The notes below the pieces were generated by a model. That model searched no databases and had not been told where the DNA came from. It was given only the letters and a program-made list of their open reading frames with translations. DNA of 64,000 nt, from positions 744,001 to 808,000 of the forward strand of contig CAWDUT010000004.1 in the NCBI GenBank assembly GCA_963805525.1, in the 5' to 3' direction. This DNA is from DASQFQ01 sp963805525. Lineage in GTDB: Bacteria; Actinomycetota; Thermoleophilia; Solirubrobacterales; Solirubrobacteraceae. Shown here piece after piece: positions 7,818 through 15,343 of this stretch. The position numbers were made by a program, and so were the translations under genes. Position 1 is the stretch's first letter. Every line of letters begins with the position of its first letter.

Positions 7818-9233
7818 CTATGCGGCGAGCGCCTCCGGGTTGAGCTGGACCGCGGTGCGGCGCGCCGACTCCCTCGCCCGCTGCGTGGTGCCGAGCAGCC
7901 CGAGCGTCAGCACGACCCCGCCGCACGCCGCGAGCGTCCACCACGCCGGGTGGCTCGCCGCCGCGAGGCCGGCGCCGCCCGCGTGGGCGGCCACGATCGC
8001 GCCGGCCACCGCGACGCCGAGCGTCGAGCCGACCTGGCGCGAGGTGGTGGCGATCGCCGCCGCGACGCCCGCCTGGGCGCGCGGCATCCCGGAGACGGCG
8101 GCGTTGGTGATCGGCGCGTTGACCAGCCCGAACCCGAGTCCGAACACGACGTAGGCCACGAGCAGGCGCGCGAGCGGCGTCTCGCCGTCGATGCCGGTGA
8201 GCAGCACGCACGCGGTGACAAGGGCGGTGCCCGCGATCACGAGCGGCAGCCGCGGCCCGCGCCGGCCGACGATGCGGCCCGAGAGCGGGGACGCGACGAC
8301 CGTCACCAGCGCCAGCGGCACGGTGGCGAGCCCGGCCTCCAGCGGCGAGTAGCCGCGCGCGGCCTGCAGGTACAGCGTGTTGAGGAACAGGAAGCCGCCG
8401 AACGCCGCGAACGCGGCCACCGAGATCACGATCGCCGACGCGAACGGCGTCGAGCGGAAGAAGCGCAGGTCGATGAGCGGCTCGTCGCGGCGCGGCTCGT
8501 AGATCAGCAGGCCGGCCAGCGCGGCCGCCGACGCCGCGAACGCGGCCACGATCGCCGGCGAGGTCCAGCCGAGCGCGGGCGCCTCGATGATCCCGTAGGT
8601 CAGCGCCGCCAGCAGCACGATCACCAGCACCTGGCCGACGGGGTCGAACCGCCGCGCCCGCGGCGCCCGCGACTCGGGGACGAGCCGCAGCGTCAGGACG
8701 ATCGCGGCGAGCCCGACCGGCAGGTTGATCCAGAAGATCGGCCGCCAGCCGAACGCGTCGACCACCGTGCCGCCCACGATCGGCCCGAGCGCCATCGAGA
8801 CGCCGAACACCGCGCCCCAGACGCCGACCGCCTGCGCCCGCTCGCGCGGGTCGGTGAACGTGTTGGCGATGATCGACATCGCGACCGGGTTGAGCATCGC
8901 GCCGCCCACCGCCTGCAGGACGCGGAACGCCACCAGCAGCTCCACGTTCGGCGCCAGGCTGCACAGCAGCGAGGCGAGCGAGAACACGACGAGCCCGGTC
9001 ACGAAGACGCGCTTGCGCCCCAGCCGGTCGGCCGTCGAGCCCGCGAGCATCAGCAGGCTCGCCAGGACGAGCGTGTAGGCGTCGACCGCCCACTGCAGCC
9101 CGGAGATGCCGGTGTGCAGCTCGCGCCCGATGGACGGGAGCGCGACGTTGACCGCCGTGACGTCGAGCCCGACGATGAAGAGGCTGAGGCAGCAGACGGC
9201 CAGGATCCGCCGGCGATGTGATTGCGTCTGCAT
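7818..9233 (-). CDS. MFS drug exporter, DHA2 (14-TM) type, 471 aa
   Basis: A second DHA2 exporter. Helix 1 carries LFIVGLDVTAVNVALPSI, motif A is ADRLGRKR, and motif C is GVSMALGPIVGG. The length is standard for 14 helices. The ATG start at 9233 follows directly on an AT-rich promoter/operator region, exceptional in this GC-rich DNA. It is transcribed with a downstream MarR repressor, the classical arrangement for an inducible multidrug pump. The substrate is unknown. Confidence 0.88.
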   Translation of the reverse strand: MQTQSHRRRILAVCCLSLFIVGLDVTAVNVALPSIGRELHTGISGLQWAVDAYTLVLASLLMLAGSTADRLGRKRVFVTGLVVFSLASLLCSLAPNVELLVAFRVLQAVGGAMLNPVAMSIIANTFTDPRERAQAVGVWGAVFGVSMALGPIVGGTVVDAFGWRPIFWINLPVGLAAIVLTLRLVPESRAPRARRFDPVGQVLVIVLLAALTYGIIEAPALGWTSPAIVAAFAASAAALAGLLIYEPRRDEPLIDLRFFRSTPFASAIVISVAAFAAFGGFLFLNTLYLQAARGYSPLEAGLATVPLALVTVVASPLSGRIVGRRGPRLPLVIAGTALVTACVLLTGIDGETPLARLLVAYVVFGLGFGLVNAPITNAAVSGMPRAQAGVAAAIATTSRQVGSTLGVAVAGAIVAAHAGGAGLAAASHPAWWTLAACGGVVLTLGLLGTTQRARESARRTAVQLNPEALAA

Positions 9234-9260
9234 AATTATTATTGAATCATAACTAACTGT
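9234..9260 (-). promoter_or_regulatory. AT-rich promoter/operator of the MFS-marR operon
   Basis: Immediately upstream of the exporter ATG is a 27-bp AT-rich block. It contains an imperfect palindrome TTAT-TGAATC-ATAA (9239-9252) with further A/T symmetry on both sides. On the minus strand it offers TAATAA-like -10 sequence. MarR proteins usually bind AT-rich palindromes of about 16-20 bp over their own promoter, so this is the natural candidate site. Confidence 0.5.
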
Positions 9261-9292
9261 CTCGCGTCAACCGCCGTTAGGCTCCCCGCCCG

Positions 9293-9940
9293 ATGGCGGA
9301 CGTCGACCCCACGCTCGCGGCGATCACCGACACCTACACCGACTGGCTCGCAACCCACGGCGCCGACTCGTCGCGCGGCGTCGGCTGGCACGACCCGCAG
9401 ATGCAGGCGCTGCGCTTCGACGTGATGGCGCTGGTGATGGAGGGCGCGGAGCCGGTCACGGTGGCCGACTTCGGCTGCGGCACCGGCGCGCTCTTCGGCC
9501 GTCTCGCCGCGCGCGCCGAGCCGCCGCCGCTCGGCGGCTACACGGGCTACGACATCGTGCCCGCGATGGTCGAGGCCGCGCGTGAGCGCCACCGCGATCC
9601 GCGGGCGCGCTTCGAGGTCGGCTCCGCGGTCACCGAGGACCACGACTACGTGTTCGCGAGCGGCGCCTTCACCATCCGGCCCGGGGTCGACGACGACGCC
9701 TGGGAGGCCCACGTGCACGAGGTGGTCGCCGGCCTGTGGGCCCAGGCGCGCCGCGGGATCGCGTTCAACCTCATGATCCGCACGGCGAAGCCGGCCGAGC
9801 CGCACATCTACACCGGCGACCCCGAGGGCTGGGCGGTCTGGTGCTCGCAGAACCTGCCGGGCGCGCGCGTGGCGCTGCGCATGGGTCCGCCGCTCGACGA
9901 CTTCACCGTGCTCGTCAGACGCGCGCCGCCCGGCGAGTGA
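9293..9940 (+). CDS. class I SAM-dependent methyltransferase, 215 aa
   Basis: Motif I is VADFGCGTGALFGRL, the glycine-rich SAM loop. It is followed by an acidic strand end (GYDIVPAMVEAARERH) that would bind the ribose. The C-terminal half includes HEVVAGLWAQARRGIAFNLMI, a strand 4-5 pattern. The substrate is not predictable. The GTGA overlap with the next gene (9937) indicates co-translation with an uncharacterised protein. It is divergent from the MFS-marR operon. Confidence 0.8.
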   Translation: MADVDPTLAAITDTYTDWLATHGADSSRGVGWHDPQMQALRFDVMALVMEGAEPVTVADFGCGTGALFGRLAARAEPPPLGGYTGYDIVPAMVEAARERHRDPRARFEVGSAVTEDHDYVFASGAFTIRPGVDDDAWEAHVHEVVAGLWAQARRGIAFNLMIRTAKPAEPHIYTGDPEGWAVWCSQNLPGARVALRMGPPLDDFTVLVRRAPPGE

Positions 9941-10653
9941 CCTGGCTCGAGACCGCCTCCGAGACGTTCATCGCCCGCTACGACGAGCGCGACGCCGACG
10001 ACGCCGAGCGCGTTCTCGCCCAGCTCGAGTACGCGCGCGAGCGCCTGCAGCGCAAGCTCGACGTCCAGCTCGGCGACCTGTCCGTCGTCCTCCACCCCAC
10101 CAGCGCGCAGCTCGACGCCGCCCAGCCGTGGCTGCCGCTGCAGCGCGCCCGCACCGCCCCCGCCGCCCGCCGCTATCTCGTCGGCACGGTCACCGAGGAG
10201 GAGATCCACGTGCTGGCGCCGCGGGTGCTCGCGCAGCGCGCGTCGAACGTCGAGGGGTCGCTGGAGCTGCTGATGCTGGCGCCCAGCGCGCTGCTCGCCA
10301 AGCGGATGCTGGGGGTCAAGCGGCGCCTGTGGCGCAGGCAGGAGGCGCCCTGGCGGCTGGAGGGCGCGGCGCAGTTCTTCTCCGGCCAGATCAAGCACAT
10401 CCGGCCCGTCGTGGTGCTGCGGATCCACGAGCGGCCCGCGCCGAGCTTCCCGCCCGGCCGCCGCGACGCGTTGCTGCTCGGCGGCACCGTGTTCGACCTC
10501 CTGCAGCGCGAGGAGGGCGACGAGGCGTGCCTCGAGCTGGCCCGCGCGCCCGACCCGCAGCAGGCGCTCGAGCGGGCCTTCCACGGCCGTCCGTTCCGCC
10601 AGACCGAGCAGGCCTGGCGCTCGCACCTGAGCCGGCTGGCGAGGCCCGGCTAG
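9937..10653 (+). CDS. uncharacterised protein, 238 aa, possibly a degenerate MA-type peptidase domain
   Basis: GTG 9937 overlaps the methyltransferase stop (GTGA). The opening TFIARYDERDADDAERVLAQLEYARERLQ resembles the start of peptidase-MA-like (gluzincin) domains. However, no HExxH zinc motif is present where it would be expected (NVEGSLELLMLAP), so catalysis is unlikely. The rest is Arg-rich and mainly helical (LEGAAQFFSGQIKHIRP, FDLLQREEGDEACLELARA). No signal peptide is evident. The function is unknown; the family link is only a resemblance. Confidence 0.6.
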   Translation: MTWLETASETFIARYDERDADDAERVLAQLEYARERLQRKLDVQLGDLSVVLHPTSAQLDAAQPWLPLQRARTAPAARRYLVGTVTEEEIHVLAPRVLAQRASNVEGSLELLMLAPSALLAKRMLGVKRRLWRRQEAPWRLEGAAQFFSGQIKHIRPVVVLRIHERPAPSFPPGRRDALLLGGTVFDLLQREEGDEACLELARAPDPQQALERAFHGRPFRQTEQAWRSHLSRLARPG

Positions 10654-11627
10654 CGGACGACGGCCGGCGAGCCGGCGTGCTTGATGTAGAGCTTCGGCGC
10701 GCCGGAGCCGTCGGCCGGGACGGTCCAGATGTCGTTGCCGAACTGGTAGAGCAGGTTGTGGTCGTCGCGCCACTCGAGCTGATCGTCGACCGAGCGGGTC
10801 TCGGCGAGCGCGACGTCGGATCCGGTCGCCAGCTCGAGGACGTGCAGGCGCCAGTGGCCCTTCTCGTCGATCAGCTTCTTGTAGCCGATCCGGGTGCCGT
10901 CGGGCGACAGCGACGGGCACTCGACGTTGTCGCGGATCACGGTGGCGGTGCGCTGGCTGATGCTGCCCTTGATCAGGTGCGTCTTCCCGGCGGTCGCGAG
11001 CGTGGCGTAGAAGCTGTCGCTGTCGCGCGCGAAGGTCACGCCCCAGTACTGGACGTCCGCGGCGTCGACGACGCGGCCGTGGTCGGAGACCGTGAACTTC
11101 TCGAGGTCGGTGATCGCCGTGCCGCGCTTCATGTCGATGATCAGCGCGCGCGTGGAGAACGCGCCGGGCTTCGCGTACGAGTCGCCGGTGACGAACGTCG
11201 TGGTCGTGCCGTAGCGACCGTCCGGGGAGACCCGCGCCCGGCTCGGCACGCCCTCCAGCCCGACCTTGTGCCGCAGCTTGCCGTCCGGGCCGAGGATCTG
11301 CGCCTCGTAAGCGCCGGTGAGCGAGCGGCTGCGCGCGACGCAGATCCCGGCTGACGCGACGGCGTAGACGCGGTCGCAGAGCCGCCCGGTCGCGCGGCGG
11401 ACCTGCCCCGGCGCCGACACCTCGGTCGAGGTGAGCTCGCCCAGATGCGCGGGCCCGGCGTTCTTGTCGATCGCGCGGAAGACGACGTACGGCTTCGCCA
11501 GCGCCGCCGAGCGTTTCGGCCCGGTCGCGCTCTGCTGGCCGAGCACGGCGGTCGCGACCGCGCCGATCGCCACCAGGGCGCAGAGCGTGATCAGGGCCGT
11601 GAACGCGCGCGTGCGGTTACGCACCAT
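10650..11627 (-). CDS. membrane-anchored beta-propeller (TolB/WD40-like) protein, 325 aa
   Basis: Residues 10-30 form a signal-anchor helix (ALITLCALVAIGAVATAVLG). The exported remainder has repeated propeller-type strands: ARVSPDGRYGTTTTF, VTFARDSDSFYATLA, CPSLSPDGTRIGYKK and LEWRDDHNLLYQFGNDIWTV. The S-P-D-G turns are typical of WD40-like/PD40 repeats. The start at 11627 overlaps the upstream MFS gene by 11 nt, so the two are probably co-expressed. It has no catalytic signature; binding or scaffold roles are usual for such proteins. Confidence 0.75.
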   Translation of the reverse strand: MVRNRTRAFTALITLCALVAIGAVATAVLGQQSATGPKRSAALAKPYVVFRAIDKNAGPAHLGELTSTEVSAPGQVRRATGRLCDRVYAVASAGICVARSRSLTGAYEAQILGPDGKLRHKVGLEGVPSRARVSPDGRYGTTTTFVTGDSYAKPGAFSTRALIIDMKRGTAITDLEKFTVSDHGRVVDAADVQYWGVTFARDSDSFYATLATAGKTHLIKGSISQRTATVIRDNVECPSLSPDGTRIGYKKLIDEKGHWRLHVLELATGSDVALAETRSVDDQLEWRDDHNLLYQFGNDIWTVPADGSGAPKLYIKHAGSPAVVR

Positions 11628-12879
11628 GGGCCACCTCGCGGGTGGAGCGCAGCACCACCCCGGTCACGACGATCGCCGCCGCGAGCGCGATCCCGCACAC
11701 GAGGACCGCCATGTTCAGGCCCGCCCACGTCCACAGCGCGCCGAACGCGACCGAGGCCACGAAGCGCGACAGGTTCGTCGCCGTGGTGAGCACGGAGAGC
11801 CCGCTCCCGCGGGCCTCCTTGTCGAGCATCCCCGAGGCCAGCGCGGCGAGCACGCCGTCGGTCGCCGCGTAGGAGGCGCCGACGAGCGCGAGCGCGAGGC
11901 CGGCGCCGAGATACCCGAGCCCCGGCGCGAGCAACGCGGCGTAGACCGGGAGCAGCAGCACGTAGCCGCCGACGAAGACGCGGCCGCGGCCGACGCGGTC
12001 GGCCAGCTTGCCGGCCGGCACCGCGAGCACCATGAACGCCAGCGAGACGCCCACGAACAGCAGCGGGAAGACCGCCGGCGCGAGGTCGAGCTTGCGCTGG
12101 AGCGCGAGGTAGAGGAAGGCATCGCTGATGGTGGCGAGGCCCAGCAGCGACGCGACCAGGACCAGCGCGCGGAAGCGCCGCTCGAGCAGCAGCGGCGACA
12201 GCTGGCGCAGGGACAGCGGCGGCTTGGCGTCCGTGCGCTGCACACGCGACGGCACCAGCAGCGCGATCACGCCGAGCCCGGCGATCGCGACGCAGAACGA
12301 GACGAGGAAGACGGACGTGAACGCAAGCGGGGCGAGCGCCAGGATCCCGAACGCCATCAGCGGCCCGATCATGGCGCCGGTGGTGTCCATCGCCCGGTGC
12401 ACGCCGAACGCCGTCCCGAGCGTCTTGGGCGACGCGGACAGCGAGATCAGCGCGTCGCGCGGCGCGGTGCGGATGCCCTTGCCGATGCGGTCGAGCATCA
12501 CGAAGACGGCGATCGGGGCGGTCGCGCCGGCCGCCGCGACGAGCCCGAGCTTGGTGATCGCCGACAGCCCGTACCCGAAGGTGGCGACCTCCTTGTGGCG
12601 CTTGCGCCGGTCGGCCCAGAAGCCGCTGGCGAGCGCGGTGATCGCCGCGGCGCCGCGGTAGAGGCCGTCGATCAGGCCGAGCGCGAGCGGGCTGAAGCCG
12701 GCCGCGTACACGAGGTAGAGCGGCAGCACGGCGGCCACCGCCTCGGAGGAGATGTCGGTCAGCAGGCTCGTGAGCCCGAGCAGCACGACCGTGCGCGGAA
12801 CCCGCAGCCCGGCGGCGCGCGGGCGCAGCAGCGCACGGTGGCCGGCGACGAGCGCGCTCGAGTCCTGGACGTTGTACAT
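11617..12879 (-). CDS. MFS transporter, 12-TM type, 420 aa
   Basis: Hydrophobic throughout, with about 12 helices. Family features include LLGLTSLLTDISSEAVAAVLPLY at helix 1, a motif-A-like WADRRKRHK in loop 2-3, and a second one (ADRVGRGR) in loop 8-9. GIRTAPRDALIS after helix 4 is common in this MFS branch. ATG 12879 is chosen since upstream in-frame sequence is Arg-rich and non-membrane. The gene is followed by the propeller protein with an 11-nt overlap. The substrate is unknown. Confidence 0.82.
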   Translation of the reverse strand: MYNVQDSSALVAGHRALLRPRAAGLRVPRTVVLLGLTSLLTDISSEAVAAVLPLYLVYAAGFSPLALGLIDGLYRGAAAITALASGFWADRRKRHKEVATFGYGLSAITKLGLVAAAGATAPIAVFVMLDRIGKGIRTAPRDALISLSASPKTLGTAFGVHRAMDTTGAMIGPLMAFGILALAPLAFTSVFLVSFCVAIAGLGVIALLVPSRVQRTDAKPPLSLRQLSPLLLERRFRALVLVASLLGLATISDAFLYLALQRKLDLAPAVFPLLFVGVSLAFMVLAVPAGKLADRVGRGRVFVGGYVLLLPVYAALLAPGLGYLGAGLALALVGASYAATDGVLAALASGMLDKEARGSGLSVLTTATNLSRFVASVAFGALWTWAGLNMAVLVCGIALAAAIVVTGVVLRSTREVAHGA

Positions 12880-12926
12880 CGCACGAACAACGGGCCTGGA
12901 CGGCCGAAGCTCGCGCGGGCGAAGGC

Positions 12927-13166
12927 TTATTCCTCGTCGGGCCAGTGACCGTGCTTGGCCATGTACTCGCGCGCGGCCTCCTCGCGCGTGCGCTCCTCGT
13001 CGCCCGTGGCGCCGAAGCGCACCAGCACGTTGAGCAGCAGCACCGCCAGCCCCGCGCCGACGCACATCGCGAAGCCGTCCCACTTCGTCGAGCCGTCGGC
13101 GACGAAGAGCACGACGAAGCCCGCCAGCACCAGCACCGCCGGCAGGACGTAGCGGATCCAGATCAC
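12927..13166 (-). CDS. small two-helix membrane protein, 79 aa
   Basis: GTG 13166 overlaps the preceding stop (GTGA). Two predicted membrane helices (YVLPAVLVLAGFVVLFVAD and FAMCVGAGLAVLLLNVLVRFG) are followed by a charged cytoplasmic tail (DEERTREEAAREYMAKHGHWPDEE). No family function is known. As the last gene of the cysM-tatA-mec-zinc ribbon run it may be co-expressed with sulfur metabolism genes. Confidence 0.7.
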   Translation of the reverse strand: MIWIRYVLPAVLVLAGFVVLFVADGSTKWDGFAMCVGAGLAVLLLNVLVRFGATGDEERTREEAAREYMAKHGHWPDEE

Positions 13167-13663
13167 GGGCCGATGGCGGCGATCACGCCCGCCGCCACGA
13201 CGGCGACGAGCAGCACCGCGAGCGCGGCCGCCAGGGCACGGACCCACGGGCGGGCGGCGGAGTTGGGGTGGGTGGGGCTCGAATTCCTCGGGCGCGGCGC
13301 GGTGGTGCGCAGGAGGTCGCGCGCCGCCGCCTCGCCCGACTGCGGCACCAGCACGTCGCGCGGACCGGAGGCGAGGAAGTCGGGGACGTCGAAGCCGCCC
13401 GAGCGCCGCACCATCGACGGAATGCCCTCCTCCAGCAGCAGGCCCTGGAGCAGCTCGGCCTCGGGCTGGTTGCGGGCCGCGGCGATCCGCACCAGCGGCC
13501 CCTCGGCGTAGGACGCACGCACCTTGCGGGCGCGCTCCTGCGCGGCGGTCAGCGGCGCGCGCTCCCCGGGCGGGAGCACGAGCGGGAGGCCGCAGTCGGG
13601 GCAGAAGCGCTCCGTGGACCCGTGCGGGGTCTCGCACGCCGGGCAGAGGAGCGCCTGGCTCAC
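13163..13663 (-). CDS. zinc-ribbon protein with DUF2007-like domain and C-terminal membrane helix, 166 aa
   Basis: A rubredoxin-like zinc ribbon is formed by Cys7, Cys10, Cys21 and Cys24 (CPAC...CPDC). A DUF2007-type domain follows at about residues 55-120 (LVRIAAARNQPEAELLQGLLLEEGIPSMVR and RDVLVPQSGEAAARDLL). A membrane helix at the C-terminus (LAAALAVLLVAVVAAGVIAAIG) would tether it. The start overlaps mec by 4 nt (ATGA). The DUF2007 family is proposed to be signal-transducing, but no activity is established. Confidence 0.75.
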   Translation of the reverse strand: MSQALLCPACETPHGSTERFCPDCGLPLVLPPGERAPLTAAQERARKVRASYAEGPLVRIAAARNQPEAELLQGLLLEEGIPSMVRRSGGFDVPDFLASGPRDVLVPQSGEAAARDLLRTTAPRPRNSSPTHPNSAARPWVRALAAALAVLLVAVVAAGVIAAIGP

Positions 13664-14052
13664 CCGACCTCGAGCTCCGTCTGACTCACCTCGCCGTCCA
13701 CGATCCGGAAGGCGCGGACGTCGGGCTCCCCACCCGCCAGGCCCACGATGATGTACACCGCCTCGGGATAGAAGGCGAGGTTGATGTCGGTCTGCGACGG
13801 CACCGGCTCGGTGCGCGTGTGCGAGTGGTAGATCGCGCCGACCTCGAGGTCGTCCTCGTCGAGCCGGTCATGCACGCGCAGGAGCTCCTGCGGGGCGATC
13901 TCGTAGGCGAGCGGCGAGCGGCGCGCGTTCTCCGCCTCGACCAGCAGCTGCGCCGCGCCGTCGCGCGCGCCGAGCACGCCGACGCACTCGTTCGGCGCCT
14001 CGCGCCGAGCGTGCTCGACCATGCGGTCGAGCATCTCTCGCGGGATCCTCAC
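13660..14052 (-). CDS. mec: JAMM/MPN+ metalloprotease, Mec-like, 130 aa
   Basis: The complete JAMM zinc-peptidase signature is visible: Glu22 (NECVGVL), then His76-Ser-His78, seven residues, Ser86-x-x-Asp89. The length is that of stand-alone bacterial JAMM enzymes. In Mycobacterium tuberculosis, Mec+ cleaves cysteine from the CysO-Cys adduct. The position here in one operon with a CysM-type synthase supports the same role. A CysO-like carrier is encoded at 20319-20597. Because that carrier has two residues after its Gly-Gly, this protease could also mature it. Confidence 0.85.
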   Translation of the reverse strand: MRIPREMLDRMVEHARREAPNECVGVLGARDGAAQLLVEAENARRSPLAYEIAPQELLRVHDRLDEDDLEVGAIYHSHTRTEPVPSQTDINLAFYPEAVYIIVGLAGGEPDVRAFRIVDGEVSQTELEVG

Positions 14053-14056
14053 CTAG

Positions 14057-14281
14057 CTAGCTGTGCGAGGAGGTGGTGCCGTCGCGGATGACGGCCGGCT
14101 CGCCGTCGTCCTCGTCGTCGTCGTGATCGTGATCGTGATCGGTGATGCCGCTCAGCGAGTCCTTGAACTCGCGCATGCCCTTTCCGACGGCGCGGCCGGC
14201 CTCGGGCAAGCGCTTCGGCCCGAGGACCAGCAGCGCGATCACGAGGACGATGATCAGTTCCATGGGGCCGACGTTCACCAT
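14057..14281 (-). CDS. tatA: TatA/E-family twin-arginine translocase subunit with His/Asp-rich tail, 74 aa
   Basis: The N-terminal membrane helix (LIIVLVIALLVLGPKRLPEAG) leads into the amphipathic helix AVGKGMREFKDSL, the standard TatA/E architecture. The start ATG 14281 has an AAGGGA ribosome-binding site. The tail is unusual: it contains D-H-D-H-D-H followed by Asp/Glu runs, encoded by a GATCGT-type tandem repeat at about 14124-14142, which could bind metal. The gene sits between cysM and mec (gaps 17 and 4 nt), so this Tat component is co-transcribed with cysteine-synthesis genes. tatC is not in the window. Confidence 0.85.
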   Translation of the reverse strand: MVNVGPMELIIVLVIALLVLGPKRLPEAGRAVGKGMREFKDSLSGITDHDHDHDDDEDDGEPAVIRDGTTSSHS

Positions 14282-14298
14282 TGCTCAGATCCCTTCGA

Positions 14299-15285
14299 TT
14301 ACCACCACACGGTGGAGTCGAGGTTCTCGATCTCCTCGACAGGACGAGTGTAGATCCCCGACGACAGGTACTTCCACCCGTCGTCGCAGACGATGAACAC
14401 GACGTTCCCCTCGTCCAGCTCTTTGGCGATGCGGACGGCGATCGACGCGATGGCGCCCGAGGAGACACCGGCGAAGATGCCCTCCTCGTCGAGCAGCCGG
14501 CGCGTCCACACGATCGCGTCGTGGTTCGTGACGAAGATCTTCCGGTCGAGCAGCCCGATGTCGATGATCGGCGGGATGAAACCGTCGTCGAGCGAGCGCA
14601 GGCCCTGCACGGGCTCGCCCTGCATCGGCTCGGCGGCCACGAGCTTCACGCCCTCGCGCTCCTCCTTCAGCCGCCGCCCGACGCCCATCAGCGTGCCGCC
14701 GGTGCCGAGCCCGGCCACGAAGGCGCTGATCTCGTCGAGCTCCTCGAGGATCTCGGGCGCCGTGCCGTTGTAGTGCGCGGCCGGGTTCGCCTGGTTGCCG
14801 TACTGGTACGGCATGTAGTAGCGCGCGTCGGAGGCGGCCATGTCGAGCGCCATCTCGACCGCGCCGTTGGAGCCCTTGTCGCCCGGCGAGTAGACGATCT
14901 CGGCGCCGTACATCTGCAGCAGCTGCGTGCGCTCGGGCGTGACGTTCTCCGGCATCACGACCTTGACCGGATAGCCCTTGCGCGAGCAGATCATCGCCAG
15001 CGAGATGCCGGTGTTGCCGGAGGTCGGCTCGAGGATCGTCTGGCCGGGGCCGATCAGGCCCTTCTCCTCGGCGTCCTCGATCAGCGCGCGGGCGACGCGA
15101 TCCTTGACCGAGCCGGTCGGGTTGTGCGACTCGAGCTTGGCCCAGATGCGCACGCCCGGCTTGGGCGACAGGCGCTTGAGCTCGACGAGCGGCGTGTTGC
15201 CGATCGCCTGCACGATGTCGCCGTAGCGACCGCCGCAGGGACGGTTCTGGAGCTCATGACCAGCCACTTCAGAAAGTGTAGCCAT
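14299..15285 (-). CDS. cysM: PLP-dependent cysteine synthase, CysM type, 328 aa
   Basis: Fold-type II PLP enzyme. Lys61 in NPTGSVKDR forms the internal aldimine, the PTSGNTGISLA loop binds substrate carboxylate, and GLGTGGTLMGVGR binds phosphate. The C-terminal DDGWKYLSSGIY resembles mycobacterial CysM (WKYLSTG), which uses O-phosphoserine and a CysO thiocarboxylate, rather than CysK. ATG 15285 is chosen; about 20 residues precede the first conserved block (DIVQAIGNTPLV). It is the first gene of an operon with tatA, mec and two small genes. Confidence 0.88.
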   Translation of the reverse strand: MATLSEVAGHELQNRPCGGRYGDIVQAIGNTPLVELKRLSPKPGVRIWAKLESHNPTGSVKDRVARALIEDAEEKGLIGPGQTILEPTSGNTGISLAMICSRKGYPVKVVMPENVTPERTQLLQMYGAEIVYSPGDKGSNGAVEMALDMAASDARYYMPYQYGNQANPAAHYNGTAPEILEELDEISAFVAGLGTGGTLMGVGRRLKEEREGVKLVAAEPMQGEPVQGLRSLDDGFIPPIIDIGLLDRKIFVTNHDAIVWTRRLLDEEGIFAGVSSGAIASIAVRIAKELDEGNVVFIVCDDGWKYLSSGIYTRPVEEIENLDSTVWW

Positions 15286-15343
15286 AGGGGCCGTTACGGG
15301 AAACGCGCCCCCGGGTACGCCTCGCCACGAGAAGAGAGGGGCT

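Noticed and set aside
14124..14142. GATCGT-type tandem repeat that could be a mobile or regulatory repeat
   Set aside because: It lies inside tatA and encodes the His/Asp tail in frame. It is treated as coding.
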